37,457 bases of DNA from a virus: the IMG/VR virus record IMGVR_UViG_3300033141_003291, positions 1-37,457 of that record; one strand, written 5' to 3'. Of the stretch, positions 23,329-31,061 are shown one piece after another; the first letter of the stretch is position 1, and every line of letters starts with the position of its first letter. Position numbers and translations under genes: made by a program. Under the pieces are notes generated by a model that worked only from the letters and a program-made list of their open reading frames with translations, did not search any database and had not been told where the DNA came from.

Positions 23329-24335
23329 TGAAAATTTTAGTTACTGGTGGAGCTGGGTTTATAGGGAGTAATTTCATAAAATTTCTAGTAAAAAATGGAC
23401 ATAAAGACATAATAGTTGTGGATAAGCTCACATATGCTGGAAATTTGGATAATCTGAAAGGTTATGAAGACAAAGTAATTTTTTATCAGGTTGGAATTGA
23501 AGAGGAGATAATTAAGCCAATTCTATCTACTCATAAGCCTGAAGTTATAGTTAATTTTGCAGCAATGACCCATGTAGATAGGTCAATTAACAATCCAAAG
23601 GCATTTCTAGAAACTGATGTTTTAGGTCTATATAATTTAGTTTATTGGTCAATTAAATTAAACATACCTAAGATAATTCATATCAGTACTGACGAAGTAT
23701 ATGGGGATAGCTACAAGAATGAAGCTCTAGAAGATTTCCCACTAAAACCTAACAGTCCTTATTCAGCAAGTAAAGCATCTGGAGATCTTTTATTAAGATC
23801 ATACTATAAAACTTACAATCTTCCAGTAGTTATAGTAAGGCCATCAAATAATTACGGGCCAAATCAATATCCAGAAAAGTTAATTCCAATGGCAATCACA
23901 AGATTAATAGACGGCAAGAAAATACTTCTTCATGGGAATGGAAGGGAAATCAGAGAGTGGATTTACGTTGAAGATTGTTGTAGAGCAATTTACAATATCA
24001 TGTTGAAAGGTAATGTTGGAGAAATATACAACATAGGAAGCAGGGAAAGAATAAACAACCTGATGGTTATAAAACAGATAATTGACTCATTTGGATATGG
24101 TTCTGATTATAGCAATTTCATACAGATAGTTCCAAATAGACCAGGGAATGATAAGAGATACGCAATAAATAGCAATAAATTGAAAAATGAAATTGGAGAT
24201 TACTTAACTGTCAGGTTTAAAGAAGGAATCCAAATGACGATTGACTGGTACAAAAAGAATGAATGGTGGTGGAGAAAGTTGAATGTCAATTTGGATTCAA
24301 ATATTTATAAAGAAAATGATGAATACTTGAGGTGA
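23328..24335 (+). CDS. rmlB: dTDP-glucose 4,6-dehydratase
   Basis: 335 residues of the short-chain dehydrogenase family; RmlB/RffG turns dTDP-glucose into dTDP-4-keto-6-deoxyglucose using bound NAD. Seen: GGAGFIGSNF at 7-16 (NAD loop), DKLTYAGNL, AAMTHVDRSI, active-site TDEVYGD at 121-127 (Thr, Asp, Glu), YSASKA with Tyr145 and Lys149, RPSNNYGP and REWIYVEDCCRAI. All catalytic residues are present and the length is near normal. Its product is the substrate of WecE-type aminotransferases such as the gene at 19521. It is the last gene of the block before structural genes resume. Confidence 0.92.
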   Translation: MKILVTGGAGFIGSNFIKFLVKNGHKDIIVVDKLTYAGNLDNLKGYEDKVIFYQVGIEEEIIKPILSTHKPEVIVNFAAMTHVDRSINNPKAFLETDVLGLYNLVYWSIKLNIPKIIHISTDEVYGDSYKNEALEDFPLKPNSPYSASKASGDLLLRSYYKTYNLPVVIVRPSNNYGPNQYPEKLIPMAITRLIDGKKILLHGNGREIREWIYVEDCCRAIYNIMLKGNVGEIYNIGSRERINNLMVIKQIIDSFGYGSDYSNFIQIVPNRPGNDKRYAINSNKLKNEIGDYLTVRFKEGIQMTIDWYKKNEWWWRKLNVNLDSNIYKENDEYLR

Positions 24336-24341
24336 GTTTAA

Positions 24342-25052
24342 GTGAGTTTAAACTGGAAATTGGGAGACCCAAATCAAAATTCGTATGTGAATGCTACAAT
24401 GGCGGATGAATATTTTGCCAATATGCAGGATACCACAGAGTGGGATAATATAAATACCACTGCATCAAAAGAAGCTGTTCTAATACAGGCTGCTAGAGAT
24501 ATGGAATTTAACTATATTGATGATGTTTATTATGATTCTCAGGGATTAGCATTTCCACGAGATTCCCATGAAGTGGTTACTGGAAATTGTGCAACCCCAA
24601 TAACCAAAAACTCGTTTAGACATTCCTCTTTGAAATCAGATACCTATGGTGTATATCCAGACAATTATTGGAAATTTGGTACAGTTCATATAACCAGCGG
24701 AACACCACTAAATGATATTCAGATAATTCGTGCATCCGATTCTGTGACTGGATCAATAACAACTGATGAGTTCTCAGCTACTCCAACTCCTAATACTGAA
24801 TTCATAGTTTTTGCTCCCGTAGACAGATTGATTCGTGACGCACAGTGTGAACAAGCACTTTTCATACTGAAGAACAAGGGAATAGACAATCTGATGGGTT
24901 ATAAAACTTTGGGTGTGCAGCAATATTCTATTGGTGATGTGAGAGTAACTTTTAAGCAGATGGGAAGTTTAACCAAATACCCGTTTTCTCCAAAAGCTAA
25001 GAAGATGTTGGGAAGGTGGATGACTAGAAGAAGGGTAGTTTTACGAGCTTAA
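24342..25052 (+). CDS. Head-tail connector, DnaT-like/adaptor family
   Basis: 236 residues, start GTG 24342 with TTGAGGTGAG upstream. The opening NSYVNATMADEYFANM, then EWDNINTTASKEAVLIQAARDMEF, is the helical signature of phage head-tail adaptor proteins annotated as DnaT-like; a tail with RDAQCEQALFIL and LTKYPFSPKAKKMLGRWM follows. Such adaptors bind under the portal. A roughly 70-residue beta insertion (about 85-155) is larger than usual. It marks the return to virion genes after the sugar block. Confidence 0.7.
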   Translation: MSLNWKLGDPNQNSYVNATMADEYFANMQDTTEWDNINTTASKEAVLIQAARDMEFNYIDDVYYDSQGLAFPRDSHEVVTGNCATPITKNSFRHSSLKSDTYGVYPDNYWKFGTVHITSGTPLNDIQIIRASDSVTGSITTDEFSATPTPNTEFIVFAPVDRLIRDAQCEQALFILKNKGIDNLMGYKTLGVQQYSIGDVRVTFKQMGSLTKYPFSPKAKKMLGRWMTRRRVVLRA

Positions 25053-25060
25053 GATAAAAC

Positions 25061-25088
25061 TTGACAAATTAAAAATAATGATTATACT
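25061..25088 (+). promoter_or_regulatory. Sigma70-type promoter, leaderless geometry
   Basis: TTGACA 25061-25066, 16-nt spacer, TATACT 25083-25088, 6 nt to the ATG at 25095. Expected start is the A of the ATG. It begins 8 nt after the connector stop. Confidence 0.75.
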
Positions 25089-25094
25089 ATAGGT

Positions 25095-26123
25095 ATGAGA
25101 AAGTTAACTTTAGGATATATAAAATCTCAATTTGAAAAAGAAGGTTACACTCTTTTAAGTAGAGAATATAAGAATAGTAAGCAAAAGTTAGAATATATTT
25201 GCTCCAATGGACATCATCATTCAACAACTTGGTTTAATTGGCAACAGAATAACAGATGTCCTTACTGTTCAGGATTGGTCAGAAAAACAATTGAAGAAAT
25301 AAGGAAAAGTTTTGAATCTGAAGGTTATACTCTACTAACTGAAGAATACAAAAACAATAAACAAAAATTAGAATATATTTGTCCAAAAGGACATAAACAT
25401 TCAATCTCTTGGATTAATTGGCAACAAGGTCATAGATGTTCATATTGCTCAAATAATATTAAGAAGACAATAAGAAAAATAAGAAAAGAGTTTGAAAAAG
25501 AAGGATATATTCTGTTAACTAAGAGATATAAAAATCAATATCAAAAACTTCACTTTATTTGTCCAAATGGACATCAGCATTCAATAAGATGGAATGATTG
25601 GCAACAGGGTCACAGATGTTCATATTGTATGTATGGAATTAGGAAAAGTATAAACGAGATAAAAATTGAATTTGAAAAAGAAGGTTACACTCTTTTAAGT
25701 AGAGAATATAAGAATAGTAAGCAAAAGTTAGAATATATTTGTCCTCAAGGTCATAGAGGTTCAATCAAATGGAACAATTTTCAACAGGGACAGAGATGTT
25801 TAGACTGCTATCTTGTAAATAGAACTAAATACTATTCTCAGGAAGATTTAGAAAAATACAACACTTATAGAGTAGCTATTGATAATCTTACTAATAGGAA
25901 CTATAAAAAATATAAATCATATATTAATCCAAAGAATCTAAAAAGAGGAAAGTGTCACCATCTAGATCATATCTATTCAGTGATAGATGGATTCGAGAAT
26001 AATATTTCAATAGATATAATTTCAAACCCAAATAATTTAAGAATAATTCCTTCAAAAGAAAATCTTAGTAAGAATGGAAATTCTTACATCTCTAGGATGC
26101 TTCTCTATCACCTAGCAATTTAA
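25095..26123 (+). CDS. HNH homing endonuclease with four zinc-finger modules
   Basis: 342 residues, intact. Four modules end in CPYC, CSYC, CSYC(-like CMYG) and CLDC, followed by the HNH segment HHLDHIYSVIDGFENN and ISNPNNLRIIPS. Modules 1 and 4 share 73 identical nt (25129-25201 and 25669-25741), showing internal duplication, and module 2 shares 74 identical nt (25293-25366) with the gene at 1368. It sits between the head-tail connector and a glycosyltransferase gene. The 3'-terminal 27 nt match those of the copies ending at 2207 and 32918. Confidence 0.85.
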   Translation: MRKLTLGYIKSQFEKEGYTLLSREYKNSKQKLEYICSNGHHHSTTWFNWQQNNRCPYCSGLVRKTIEEIRKSFESEGYTLLTEEYKNNKQKLEYICPKGHKHSISWINWQQGHRCSYCSNNIKKTIRKIRKEFEKEGYILLTKRYKNQYQKLHFICPNGHQHSIRWNDWQQGHRCSYCMYGIRKSINEIKIEFEKEGYTLLSREYKNSKQKLEYICPQGHRGSIKWNNFQQGQRCLDCYLVNRTKYYSQEDLEKYNTYRVAIDNLTNRNYKKYKSYINPKNLKRGKCHHLDHIYSVIDGFENNISIDIISNPNNLRIIPSKENLSKNGNSYISRMLLYHLAI

Positions 26124-26158
26124 AACCAATAATAAGATAAAAAACGATCGGAGGATTT

Positions 26159-27343
26159 ATGAGAGATTTTGATAAACCAATTCTAGATAAAAATGGGAAA
26201 CCATTGAAGTTGGCTGAAATAGGGGCGCATCATTGCATACGTTGCATAAAAAAAACTAATAGTTTCAGACAGTTAGGCTATACAACATTTGGAATGGGTA
26301 ATATGATGGCCTATGGCACAGAGCATTATGATATTTACATGACTTGGAAGAATGAAAGACAATTTAAAGAGAGTATTCGAGCGTTAGTAAATTGTGGAGC
26401 TTCCATTTTTGTATGGGATAATGAGCCTCACTTCCCAGCAAAATGGATAAAGGAAGTATTACGAGATATGGGTAGAGAAGATATTCCACTAGTAGTAGAT
26501 TGTCATGATCTTGAGACTATTAGAAAAGAATTCTCACCTATTGAGGAACTGGAAATGCTACAGGCAGCAGACGGTTTGGTTTTTGTAAGTAACCCAATTC
26601 AAAAAAGAATAAATGAACTCCACAATATAACTAAACCCAATATAGTATTATATAGTTATTGTAATAAGGGAATTGTAGAATATGATGAATCAAAAATCAA
26701 TGAGAGACGTAGTTTAGTCTATGAAGGGGGAGCCAACCCTCCTCAAGATCGTTACTTAAACGAGCAATTCTCATACAGGAATCTTTATGGTATAATAAAA
26801 AGACTAGTTGAGATGGGCAATGAAGTTCATGTTTTTTGTGGCAACCTCAGCGCGTATGACAGCCATCAGGGAACGGGAGCTAGATTGTATCCTCCAACTC
26901 CCTATGACGAGATGATGAAGGGACTGACCAAATTCAAATACGGGATTTTGATATTCAATAATGAGGATGGTAAAAAAGAACAGGTAAATCTAACGCTGAC
27001 TAACAAGGCTCAAGAATACCTCCAGGCTGGATTACCAAGTATTGCATGTTGGTGTCCAGAATCGGAAAAGTGGATAACCAAACATGGAATTGGATTTACA
27101 TTTAAACACATTGAGGAGATTGGAGATCTATCACAGATAACTAATGAGATGTATCTTGAGAAGATGCAGAATATCAAAAAGAAGAGAGAAGAACTTGTAA
27201 TGGAGAATTTCATCTGGCGTCTCGAAAATCTCTATGCCAAACTCTTAGGAGTTGAAGGTAAAGCTGTTCCTGATAAAATTAAGCAACTAAGTTATCTTGA
27301 GTATGGTAAAGAAGAAACAGATAAATTATTGGAGACCAAATAA
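26159..27343 (+). CDS. GT-B glycosyltransferase (group 1/GT4-like)
   Basis: 394 residues, CGGAGGA 4 nt before the ATG. The N-terminal half has LVVDCHDLETIRKEF and ADGLVFVSNPIQKRI, the usual hinge of GT4 enzymes where a strand leads to the linker. The C-terminal half has RSLVYEGGANPP, MGNEVHVFCGN and LTNKAQEYLQAGLPSIAC, the donor-site part; the usual E-x7-E is reduced to K-x2-E-Y. The gene stands apart from the main sugar block, separated by the connector and an endonuclease gene. Confidence 0.75.
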   Translation: MRDFDKPILDKNGKPLKLAEIGAHHCIRCIKKTNSFRQLGYTTFGMGNMMAYGTEHYDIYMTWKNERQFKESIRALVNCGASIFVWDNEPHFPAKWIKEVLRDMGREDIPLVVDCHDLETIRKEFSPIEELEMLQAADGLVFVSNPIQKRINELHNITKPNIVLYSYCNKGIVEYDESKINERRSLVYEGGANPPQDRYLNEQFSYRNLYGIIKRLVEMGNEVHVFCGNLSAYDSHQGTGARLYPPTPYDEMMKGLTKFKYGILIFNNEDGKKEQVNLTLTNKAQEYLQAGLPSIACWCPESEKWITKHGIGFTFKHIEEIGDLSQITNEMYLEKMQNIKKKREELVMENFIWRLENLYAKLLGVEGKAVPDKIKQLSYLEYGKEETDKLLETK

Positions 27344-27528
27344 TGAAACAAAAATCAGCAGGATTAATTGTGGATGCAGAAGAAAATTTGTGGATTACAG
27401 TCTACGGGCGAAAAATATCTGATGAAAGGCCCATAGAGAAAATTCAGATGATGAAGATTGATAATGAAATACTGAATGTCAGGGATATAACAGAATTGGA
27501 AATAAGGGTAGAAAAAGAGGATATTTAA
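27343..27528 (+). CDS. Unknown small protein (61 aa)
   Basis: Starts on the last base of the glycosyltransferase stop (TAATG). Residues 1-61 form a beta-rich pattern (AGLIVDAEENLWITVYG) with an acidic end. No recognised family; the coupling suggests it is real. Confidence 0.55.
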   Translation: MKQKSAGLIVDAEENLWITVYGRKISDERPIEKIQMMKIDNEILNVRDITELEIRVEKEDI

Positions 27529-27529
27529 G

Positions 27530-28408
27530 GTGTCAAAAAAGAGATGTCCTAAATGTGGTCTTTTAAAAGATACAAGTGAGTTTTATCATAGATCATATAA
27601 TAAGGATATATTAAGATCTTGGTGTAAAGATTGTGAAAAGAAATCTGCAATTGAATATCGCCATAAGACTGGCAGAACCAAACCCAAAATTACTAATGTT
27701 ATGGTAGATAAATTTGTAAAAGATTCAAACTGGTTATTCAGGGAATATCATATTAATAAGAAGTCTACTAGGCAAATAGCAGATTTTGTTGGTTGTCATA
27801 GATCATGTATTAGGTATTGGTTAAGGAAATTTGGGATTGCTTCTAGAGAAGTTGGATGCACAGAAGGTAAAGAAAAAGAGAGATATTCTAAGGAGCTAAT
27901 CTCAAAGGAATTGCAAAAATACAATTATTTTCTAAAATCAATAGAGATTGATAAATATAGTCATAAAATAATAACCTTCATTTGTAATAGAGGTCATGAA
28001 GTTACACAAAGATTAGATTCGTGGTATAGGAGTAAATATAAGTGTAAAGAATGCTGGATTGAAGATCTATCTGGAGAGAACAGTAAATTTTGGAAATCAT
28101 ATCCCAAAGATAGTTTTAAACAATTCAAATTGTATAGAGCACGTGTACTTCAATTAACTAAACAAAATATAAAAAAATATATTAATTATATAAATCCATC
28201 CAAACTGCCACTAGGAAAAAACAAATATAATATTGACCACATCTATTCTGTATATGAAGGGTTTATTAATAAAGTATCTCCAGAAATAATTTCTAGTCCA
28301 ATTAATCTTCAAGTTTTATGGTACAGTGATAATATAAAAAAGAGTTCTACTTCATGGATGAGTATTGAAGAATTATATAGAAGATACGAATCTTGGAGAG
28401 GTGATTAA
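27530..28408 (+). CDS. HNH homing endonuclease with N-terminal zinc ribbon and HTH
   Basis: 292 residues from GTG 27530. Order: a Cys-rich ribbon (RCPKCGLLKDTSEFY..SWCKDC), a helix-turn-helix STRQIADFVGCHRSCIRYWL near residues 84-103, one degenerate module ending FICNRGHEV..YKCKEC, and the HNH part YNIDHIYSVYEGF with ISSPINLQVL. The ribbon-plus-HTH front end differs from the six module arrays, but the C-terminal half is their relative. Its end overlaps the next basic gene, whose N-terminus looks altered, so the insertion may have trimmed that gene. Confidence 0.8.
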   Translation: MSKKRCPKCGLLKDTSEFYHRSYNKDILRSWCKDCEKKSAIEYRHKTGRTKPKITNVMVDKFVKDSNWLFREYHINKKSTRQIADFVGCHRSCIRYWLRKFGIASREVGCTEGKEKERYSKELISKELQKYNYFLKSIEIDKYSHKIITFICNRGHEVTQRLDSWYRSKYKCKECWIEDLSGENSKFWKSYPKDSFKQFKLYRARVLQLTKQNIKKYINYINPSKLPLGKNKYNIDHIYSVYEGFINKVSPEIISSPINLQVLWYSDNIKKSSTSWMSIEELYRRYESWRGD

Positions 28409-28601
28409 AATTCCATTTAAGTCAGCAGCTCAAGAATATTATTTACAGATAAATTTTCCAGAAATCTATAGAAAATGGGTTCGGGAATACGGACACCACC
28501 CAGACTACTATGATTATTTGAGAAAAAAGAAGCGGAGGAAAAAGAAAAGGAGAGTTGTATCCAAGAAACGTAAACCTACTAAAAGAAGAAGAAAAAGGTA
28601 A
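28401..28601 (+). CDS. Very basic small protein, N-terminus uncertain
   Basis: About 66 residues if GTG 28401 is used; the open frame extends back to 28365. FKSAAQEYYLQINFPEIYRKWVREYG is followed by a tail of almost pure Lys/Arg (RKKKRRKKKRR...KRRRKR). Phage proteins of the FKSKAQ...YANHPE type begin similarly after a Met-Pro, so the first residues may have been lost when the endonuclease gene entered. The tail would bind nucleic acid strongly. Confidence 0.55.
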   Translation: MIKIPFKSAAQEYYLQINFPEIYRKWVREYGHHPDYYDYLRKKKRRKKKRRVVSKKRKPTKRRRKR

Positions 28602-28604
28602 TGT

Positions 28605-28778
28605 ATGGCTTTTAAGAAAAGAAGGAAAATATTTGTTGAAATAAAAACTAACCGTCATGGATGGAGAAAAGTTCGATTATTAAAAGTTAAATCTCACAAG
28701 TGGAGAAGTGATAACCAGAAAAACTTCCAATCTTCATTGGGGAGTATACAGGAAAACAGGAAATACAAAACCAAATAA
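28605..28778 (+). CDS. Small basic protein (57 aa)
   Basis: MAFKKRRKIFVEIKTNRHGWRKV... begins 4 nt after the previous stop. It is basic throughout with a possible beta hairpin. After about residue 35 the composition becomes less biased (FQSSLGSIQENRKY), while the frame at 28708 becomes strongly basic, so the two may be one gene with a frame change. Unknown function. Confidence 0.45.
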   Translation: MAFKKRRKIFVEIKTNRHGWRKVRLLKVKSHKWRSDNQKNFQSSLGSIQENRKYKTK

Positions 28779-28902
28779 AAAAGAATTGAAAAAGTGGAAA
28801 TCTAAGAGACGCAAACGCAAAAAGAAGAAAAGAATGATGAAGAGTGATAAAAAAACTAATTATCACAATCCTGTTGATACTAATCACAGGATGCAGTTTT
28901 AA
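28708..28902 (+). CDS. Small Lys/Arg-rich protein, possibly second half of the preceding gene
   Basis: From GTG 28708: ITRKTSNLHWGVYRKTGNTKPNKK, then KWKSKRRKRKKKKR. It overlaps the previous gene by 71 nt in another frame and the next lipoprotein by 59 nt. Two overlaps of this size make an independent gene less likely than a continuation of 28605 by a single-base change. Confidence 0.35.
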   Translation: MITRKTSNLHWGVYRKTGNTKPNKKELKKWKSKRRKRKKKKRMMKSDKKTNYHNPVDTNHRMQF

Positions 28903-29167
28903 CGGGTGGAACACTAGGGATAAGGCTAAATATTTAACATACACTGGACTCACAATAACTGATACAATCCAGTCACATAAAATTATTAAGGAAGGTAATG
29001 AGCTAAATCCACTATTCAGAAATTCTGAAAGTATGATAGCAATAAAGTTCCTATCTGGTAGTATAATCTATATTTTGGCAGACAAGTTTCCAGAACAACG
29101 GTCTACTATTCTAGACATAGCCTGTATCATAGCAGGTGGAACTGTTGTTTGGAATTTTGCTCATTAA
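28844..29167 (+). CDS. Small membrane lipoprotein, DUF5658-like
   Basis: 107 residues from GTG 28844. Signal MIKKLIITILLILITGC with lipobox LITGC (Cys17). The mature part has DTIQSHKIIKEGNELNPLFRN, typical of DUF5658-like phage membrane proteins, then two hydrophobic segments (SMIAIKFLSGSIIYIL and IACIIAGGTVVWNF). Its job is unknown. It is the second lipoprotein in the window. Confidence 0.6.
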   Translation: MIKKLIITILLILITGCSFNGWNTRDKAKYLTYTGLTITDTIQSHKIIKEGNELNPLFRNSESMIAIKFLSGSIIYILADKFPEQRSTILDIACIIAGGTVVWNFAH

Positions 29168-29192
29168 ATTAAAACAAGGAGATGACTTATGA

Positions 29193-29405
29193 ATGGCACG
29201 TAAGAGAAAAACGAAAAAGAAATGGATTCAGTCATTGGGACTTAAGAGAAAACGCTTTACTAGGTGGTGTAAAAGACAAGGGTTCTCTGGACCCACAATG
29301 GCCTGCGTCCGAAAAGGTAAGAAATCTAAGAGTAGATCAGTACGTGGAATGGCAATCCTAGCAGAACGTTTCAAAAAAGGCATAGGTAGAAGGAAACGTA
29401 GATAG
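29193..29405 (+). CDS. Very basic small protein (70 aa)
   Basis: Start ATG 29193 with AAGGAGA 10 nt upstream. MARKRKTKKKWIQSLGLKRKRFTRW...RRKRR carries about 40% Lys+Arg. Of two ATGs four bases apart, only this one opens a frame. Unknown; DNA condensation or binding to packaged DNA is conceivable. Confidence 0.6.
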   Translation: MARKRKTKKKWIQSLGLKRKRFTRWCKRQGFSGPTMACVRKGKKSKSRSVRGMAILAERFKKGIGRRKRR

Positions 29406-29509
29406 TGGCTACACGAAGATGTTGTGTAGCAGCAACTCTCCTCAAACGTATAAAGAGAAGAGCTGTTCTATCAAAAAGAAGAAAACCTAGAAAGTCTAGA
29501 AGGAGATAA
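29405..29509 (+). CDS. Arg-rich mini-protein (34 aa)
   Basis: Starts at a GTG sharing a base with the previous stop (TAGTG) and ends just before the next start, its final codons AGAAGGAGATAA doubling as the ribosome site of the gene at 29511. ATRRCCVAATLLKRIKRRAV then SKRRKPRKSRRR: about half basic residues. The tight packing suggests a real gene. Confidence 0.5.
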   Translation: MATRRCCVAATLLKRIKRRAVLSKRRKPRKSRRR

Positions 29510-29510
29510 T

Positions 29511-29825
29511 ATGTCGCTAATCAGTGGAGCAACCAATCAAACTATAGACTACATATACTCCATTTCCAGAACTAAAACTGGAGATAAGAGTAGGACATTG
29601 CTATACTCCAATGTGCCATGTAGGTGGGAAGAGAGAACCACAATAGTTAAACTTCCAAACAATGAAGAAAAAACCACAAAAGCACTAGCTTGGCTTCTCC
29701 CAGACTATTCCGTAACTGAAAACTATGAGATTGTAAAGGATAGTGAGACCTATACAGTAGTATCAGTTGAGAAGAGATATGGCTTGGGTGGTAATCACGA
29801 TCACACGAAGGTGGCACTGGCATAA
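29511..29825 (+). CDS. Head closure / head-tail joining protein
   Basis: 104 residues, mostly beta strands, in the slot where siphophages carry the head-closure protein between adaptor and tail completion genes. TLLYSNVPCRWEERTTIVKL and DYSVTENYEIVKDSETYTVVSVEKRY read like the small beta barrel of such stoppers (SPP1 gp16-like). Strong AAGGAG before the ATG. The assignment rests on order and size. Confidence 0.55.
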   Translation: MSLISGATNQTIDYIYSISRTKTGDKSRTLLYSNVPCRWEERTTIVKLPNNEEKTTKALAWLLPDYSVTENYEIVKDSETYTVVSVEKRYGLGGNHDHTKVALA

Positions 29826-30619
29826 TGGGAGTATTAAAGTTTGGACCAAATCCACACAGAAGAGTTAAAGTGTATCTTAGGAATGCCGGAAGAGGACCTT
29901 CTGCATTCAAAGGCAAAACTAAGAACAGTGTCAATGTAAAAATGCCAAGGATTCAGCTTGATAAGGTGCTCCAGAATTGGCAAACAATTGGTGGCATAGT
30001 ATCTTATAAAGTAGCACGTTCAATTGGATATATGATGATAGACTTGCTTGCTCATGCTCAGCCCAGAGTTCCCTATTATCCTGGTGGGAAATATGGGAAA
30101 GCATCAACCGGCAAATTGAGGAAAAGTGGAAGAGCTTGGATAAGACGCTCTGATAGACGTTCAATGGTGATAGCCAGAGGTCAGGTTGACGGTACAGTCC
30201 AAGCTGATGTAAGTAGGATAACTGCAGCATGGGTAGGTAGAGGCAGAAGCCTAGCTAGATTTTTTCAAGGTAATGTATCATATAGTAGGATAAGTAAGGA
30301 TGGCAAAGATATAGCTTTGTGGACTCACGAGCAGCTTCTACCATTTGAAGAAAGACCACTTAAGAAAGAAGCAAAATATAGAAATCTTTATTTTGCACGT
30401 GGAGCTAATACTGGTCCTAAATATCTTGAATTGCCCTGGTTGCAAAGGAAGAGAGTCTATGAATCATGGATAAAAAAGGCAGTTCACAATATTCATTTGG
30501 ATGTTAAGAAAATAATGAGAGTAACCAAGAGAAAAAGAGATGCTTTTACTGTTGGTGAAGTAGAAGCCATTACTGGAGCAATAGTCAGGTTAGGCTATTT
30601 CGAGAGTCGTTACAGGTGA
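29825..30619 (+). CDS. Tail completion / minor capsid protein (gp10-like)
   Basis: 264 residues. SIGYMMIDLLAHAQPRVPYYPG with TGKLRKSGRAWIR is the pattern of HK97 gp10-like neck proteins (A-P-x-x-T/Y-G-x-L-R-x-S). RFFQGNVSYSRISKDGKDIALWTHEQLLPF follows, typical of the same family's V-x-Y-x-x-P-Y-A-x-x-x-H-E-x region. It is longer than usual and ends in a basic helix. Overlaps neighbours at TAATG and by 4 nt. Confidence 0.65.
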   Translation: MGVLKFGPNPHRRVKVYLRNAGRGPSAFKGKTKNSVNVKMPRIQLDKVLQNWQTIGGIVSYKVARSIGYMMIDLLAHAQPRVPYYPGGKYGKASTGKLRKSGRAWIRRSDRRSMVIARGQVDGTVQADVSRITAAWVGRGRSLARFFQGNVSYSRISKDGKDIALWTHEQLLPFEERPLKKEAKYRNLYFARGANTGPKYLELPWLQRKRVYESWIKKAVHNIHLDVKKIMRVTKRKRDAFTVGEVEAITGAIVRLGYFESRYR

Positions 30620-31044
30620 TGCAGATGTCTACAATTCCTAATGAATTTTCTAAATATTTTAACAACTTAACTGCTACACATCCAATTTGTGATGCACTTG
30701 GCACAACTCTCAATGAAGGAAGTAATTTGTTTATATACACTGAACCCGTAGAAGCTACTATGTGTGTTACTATAATTCCGTATGGGGGTGCTCCTCCCGA
30801 ACCGGATAATTATAAATATGAAACTGGAGTTCAAGTTAGACTAAAAGCTAACTCACGAAAAAGAGCAATAGAAACGATGCAAGCCATCATACACGATTTG
30901 CATGGAAATGGATCTGTATGTGCATCTACCAATGGTAAAGTAATGGCGAACCAAAGCTCTCCAATAATCTTTGAAATTCAAGAAGGTGGAGAGAGAATAA
31001 TAACGATTGCAAACTTTAGAGTTAAGCATATAAAGTTAGCATAA
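30616..31044 (+). CDS. Tail terminator (minor capsid protein family)
   Basis: 142 residues. Layout of a tail terminator: an N-terminal helix, NLFIYTEPVEATMCVTIIPYGGAPPEPDN, a strand YETGVQVRLKANSRKRAIETM, and a closing strand EIQEGGERIITIANFRVKHI. The P-Y-G-G-x-x-P loop and R-x-K-A-N/S-x-x-x-A are familiar from phage minor capsid/terminator proteins. It precedes the tube gene by 17 nt, as expected. Confidence 0.65.
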   Translation: MMQMSTIPNEFSKYFNNLTATHPICDALGTTLNEGSNLFIYTEPVEATMCVTIIPYGGAPPEPDNYKYETGVQVRLKANSRKRAIETMQAIIHDLHGNGSVCASTNGKVMANQSSPIIFEIQEGGERIITIANFRVKHIKLA

Positions 31045-31061
31045 AGGAAGGTGAATTATAA

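Noticed and set aside
24329-24350. Short tandem repeat GTGAGTTTAA before the connector gene as a regulatory repeat
   Set aside because: Two units only, explained by the RmlB stop, a ribosome site and the GTG start.
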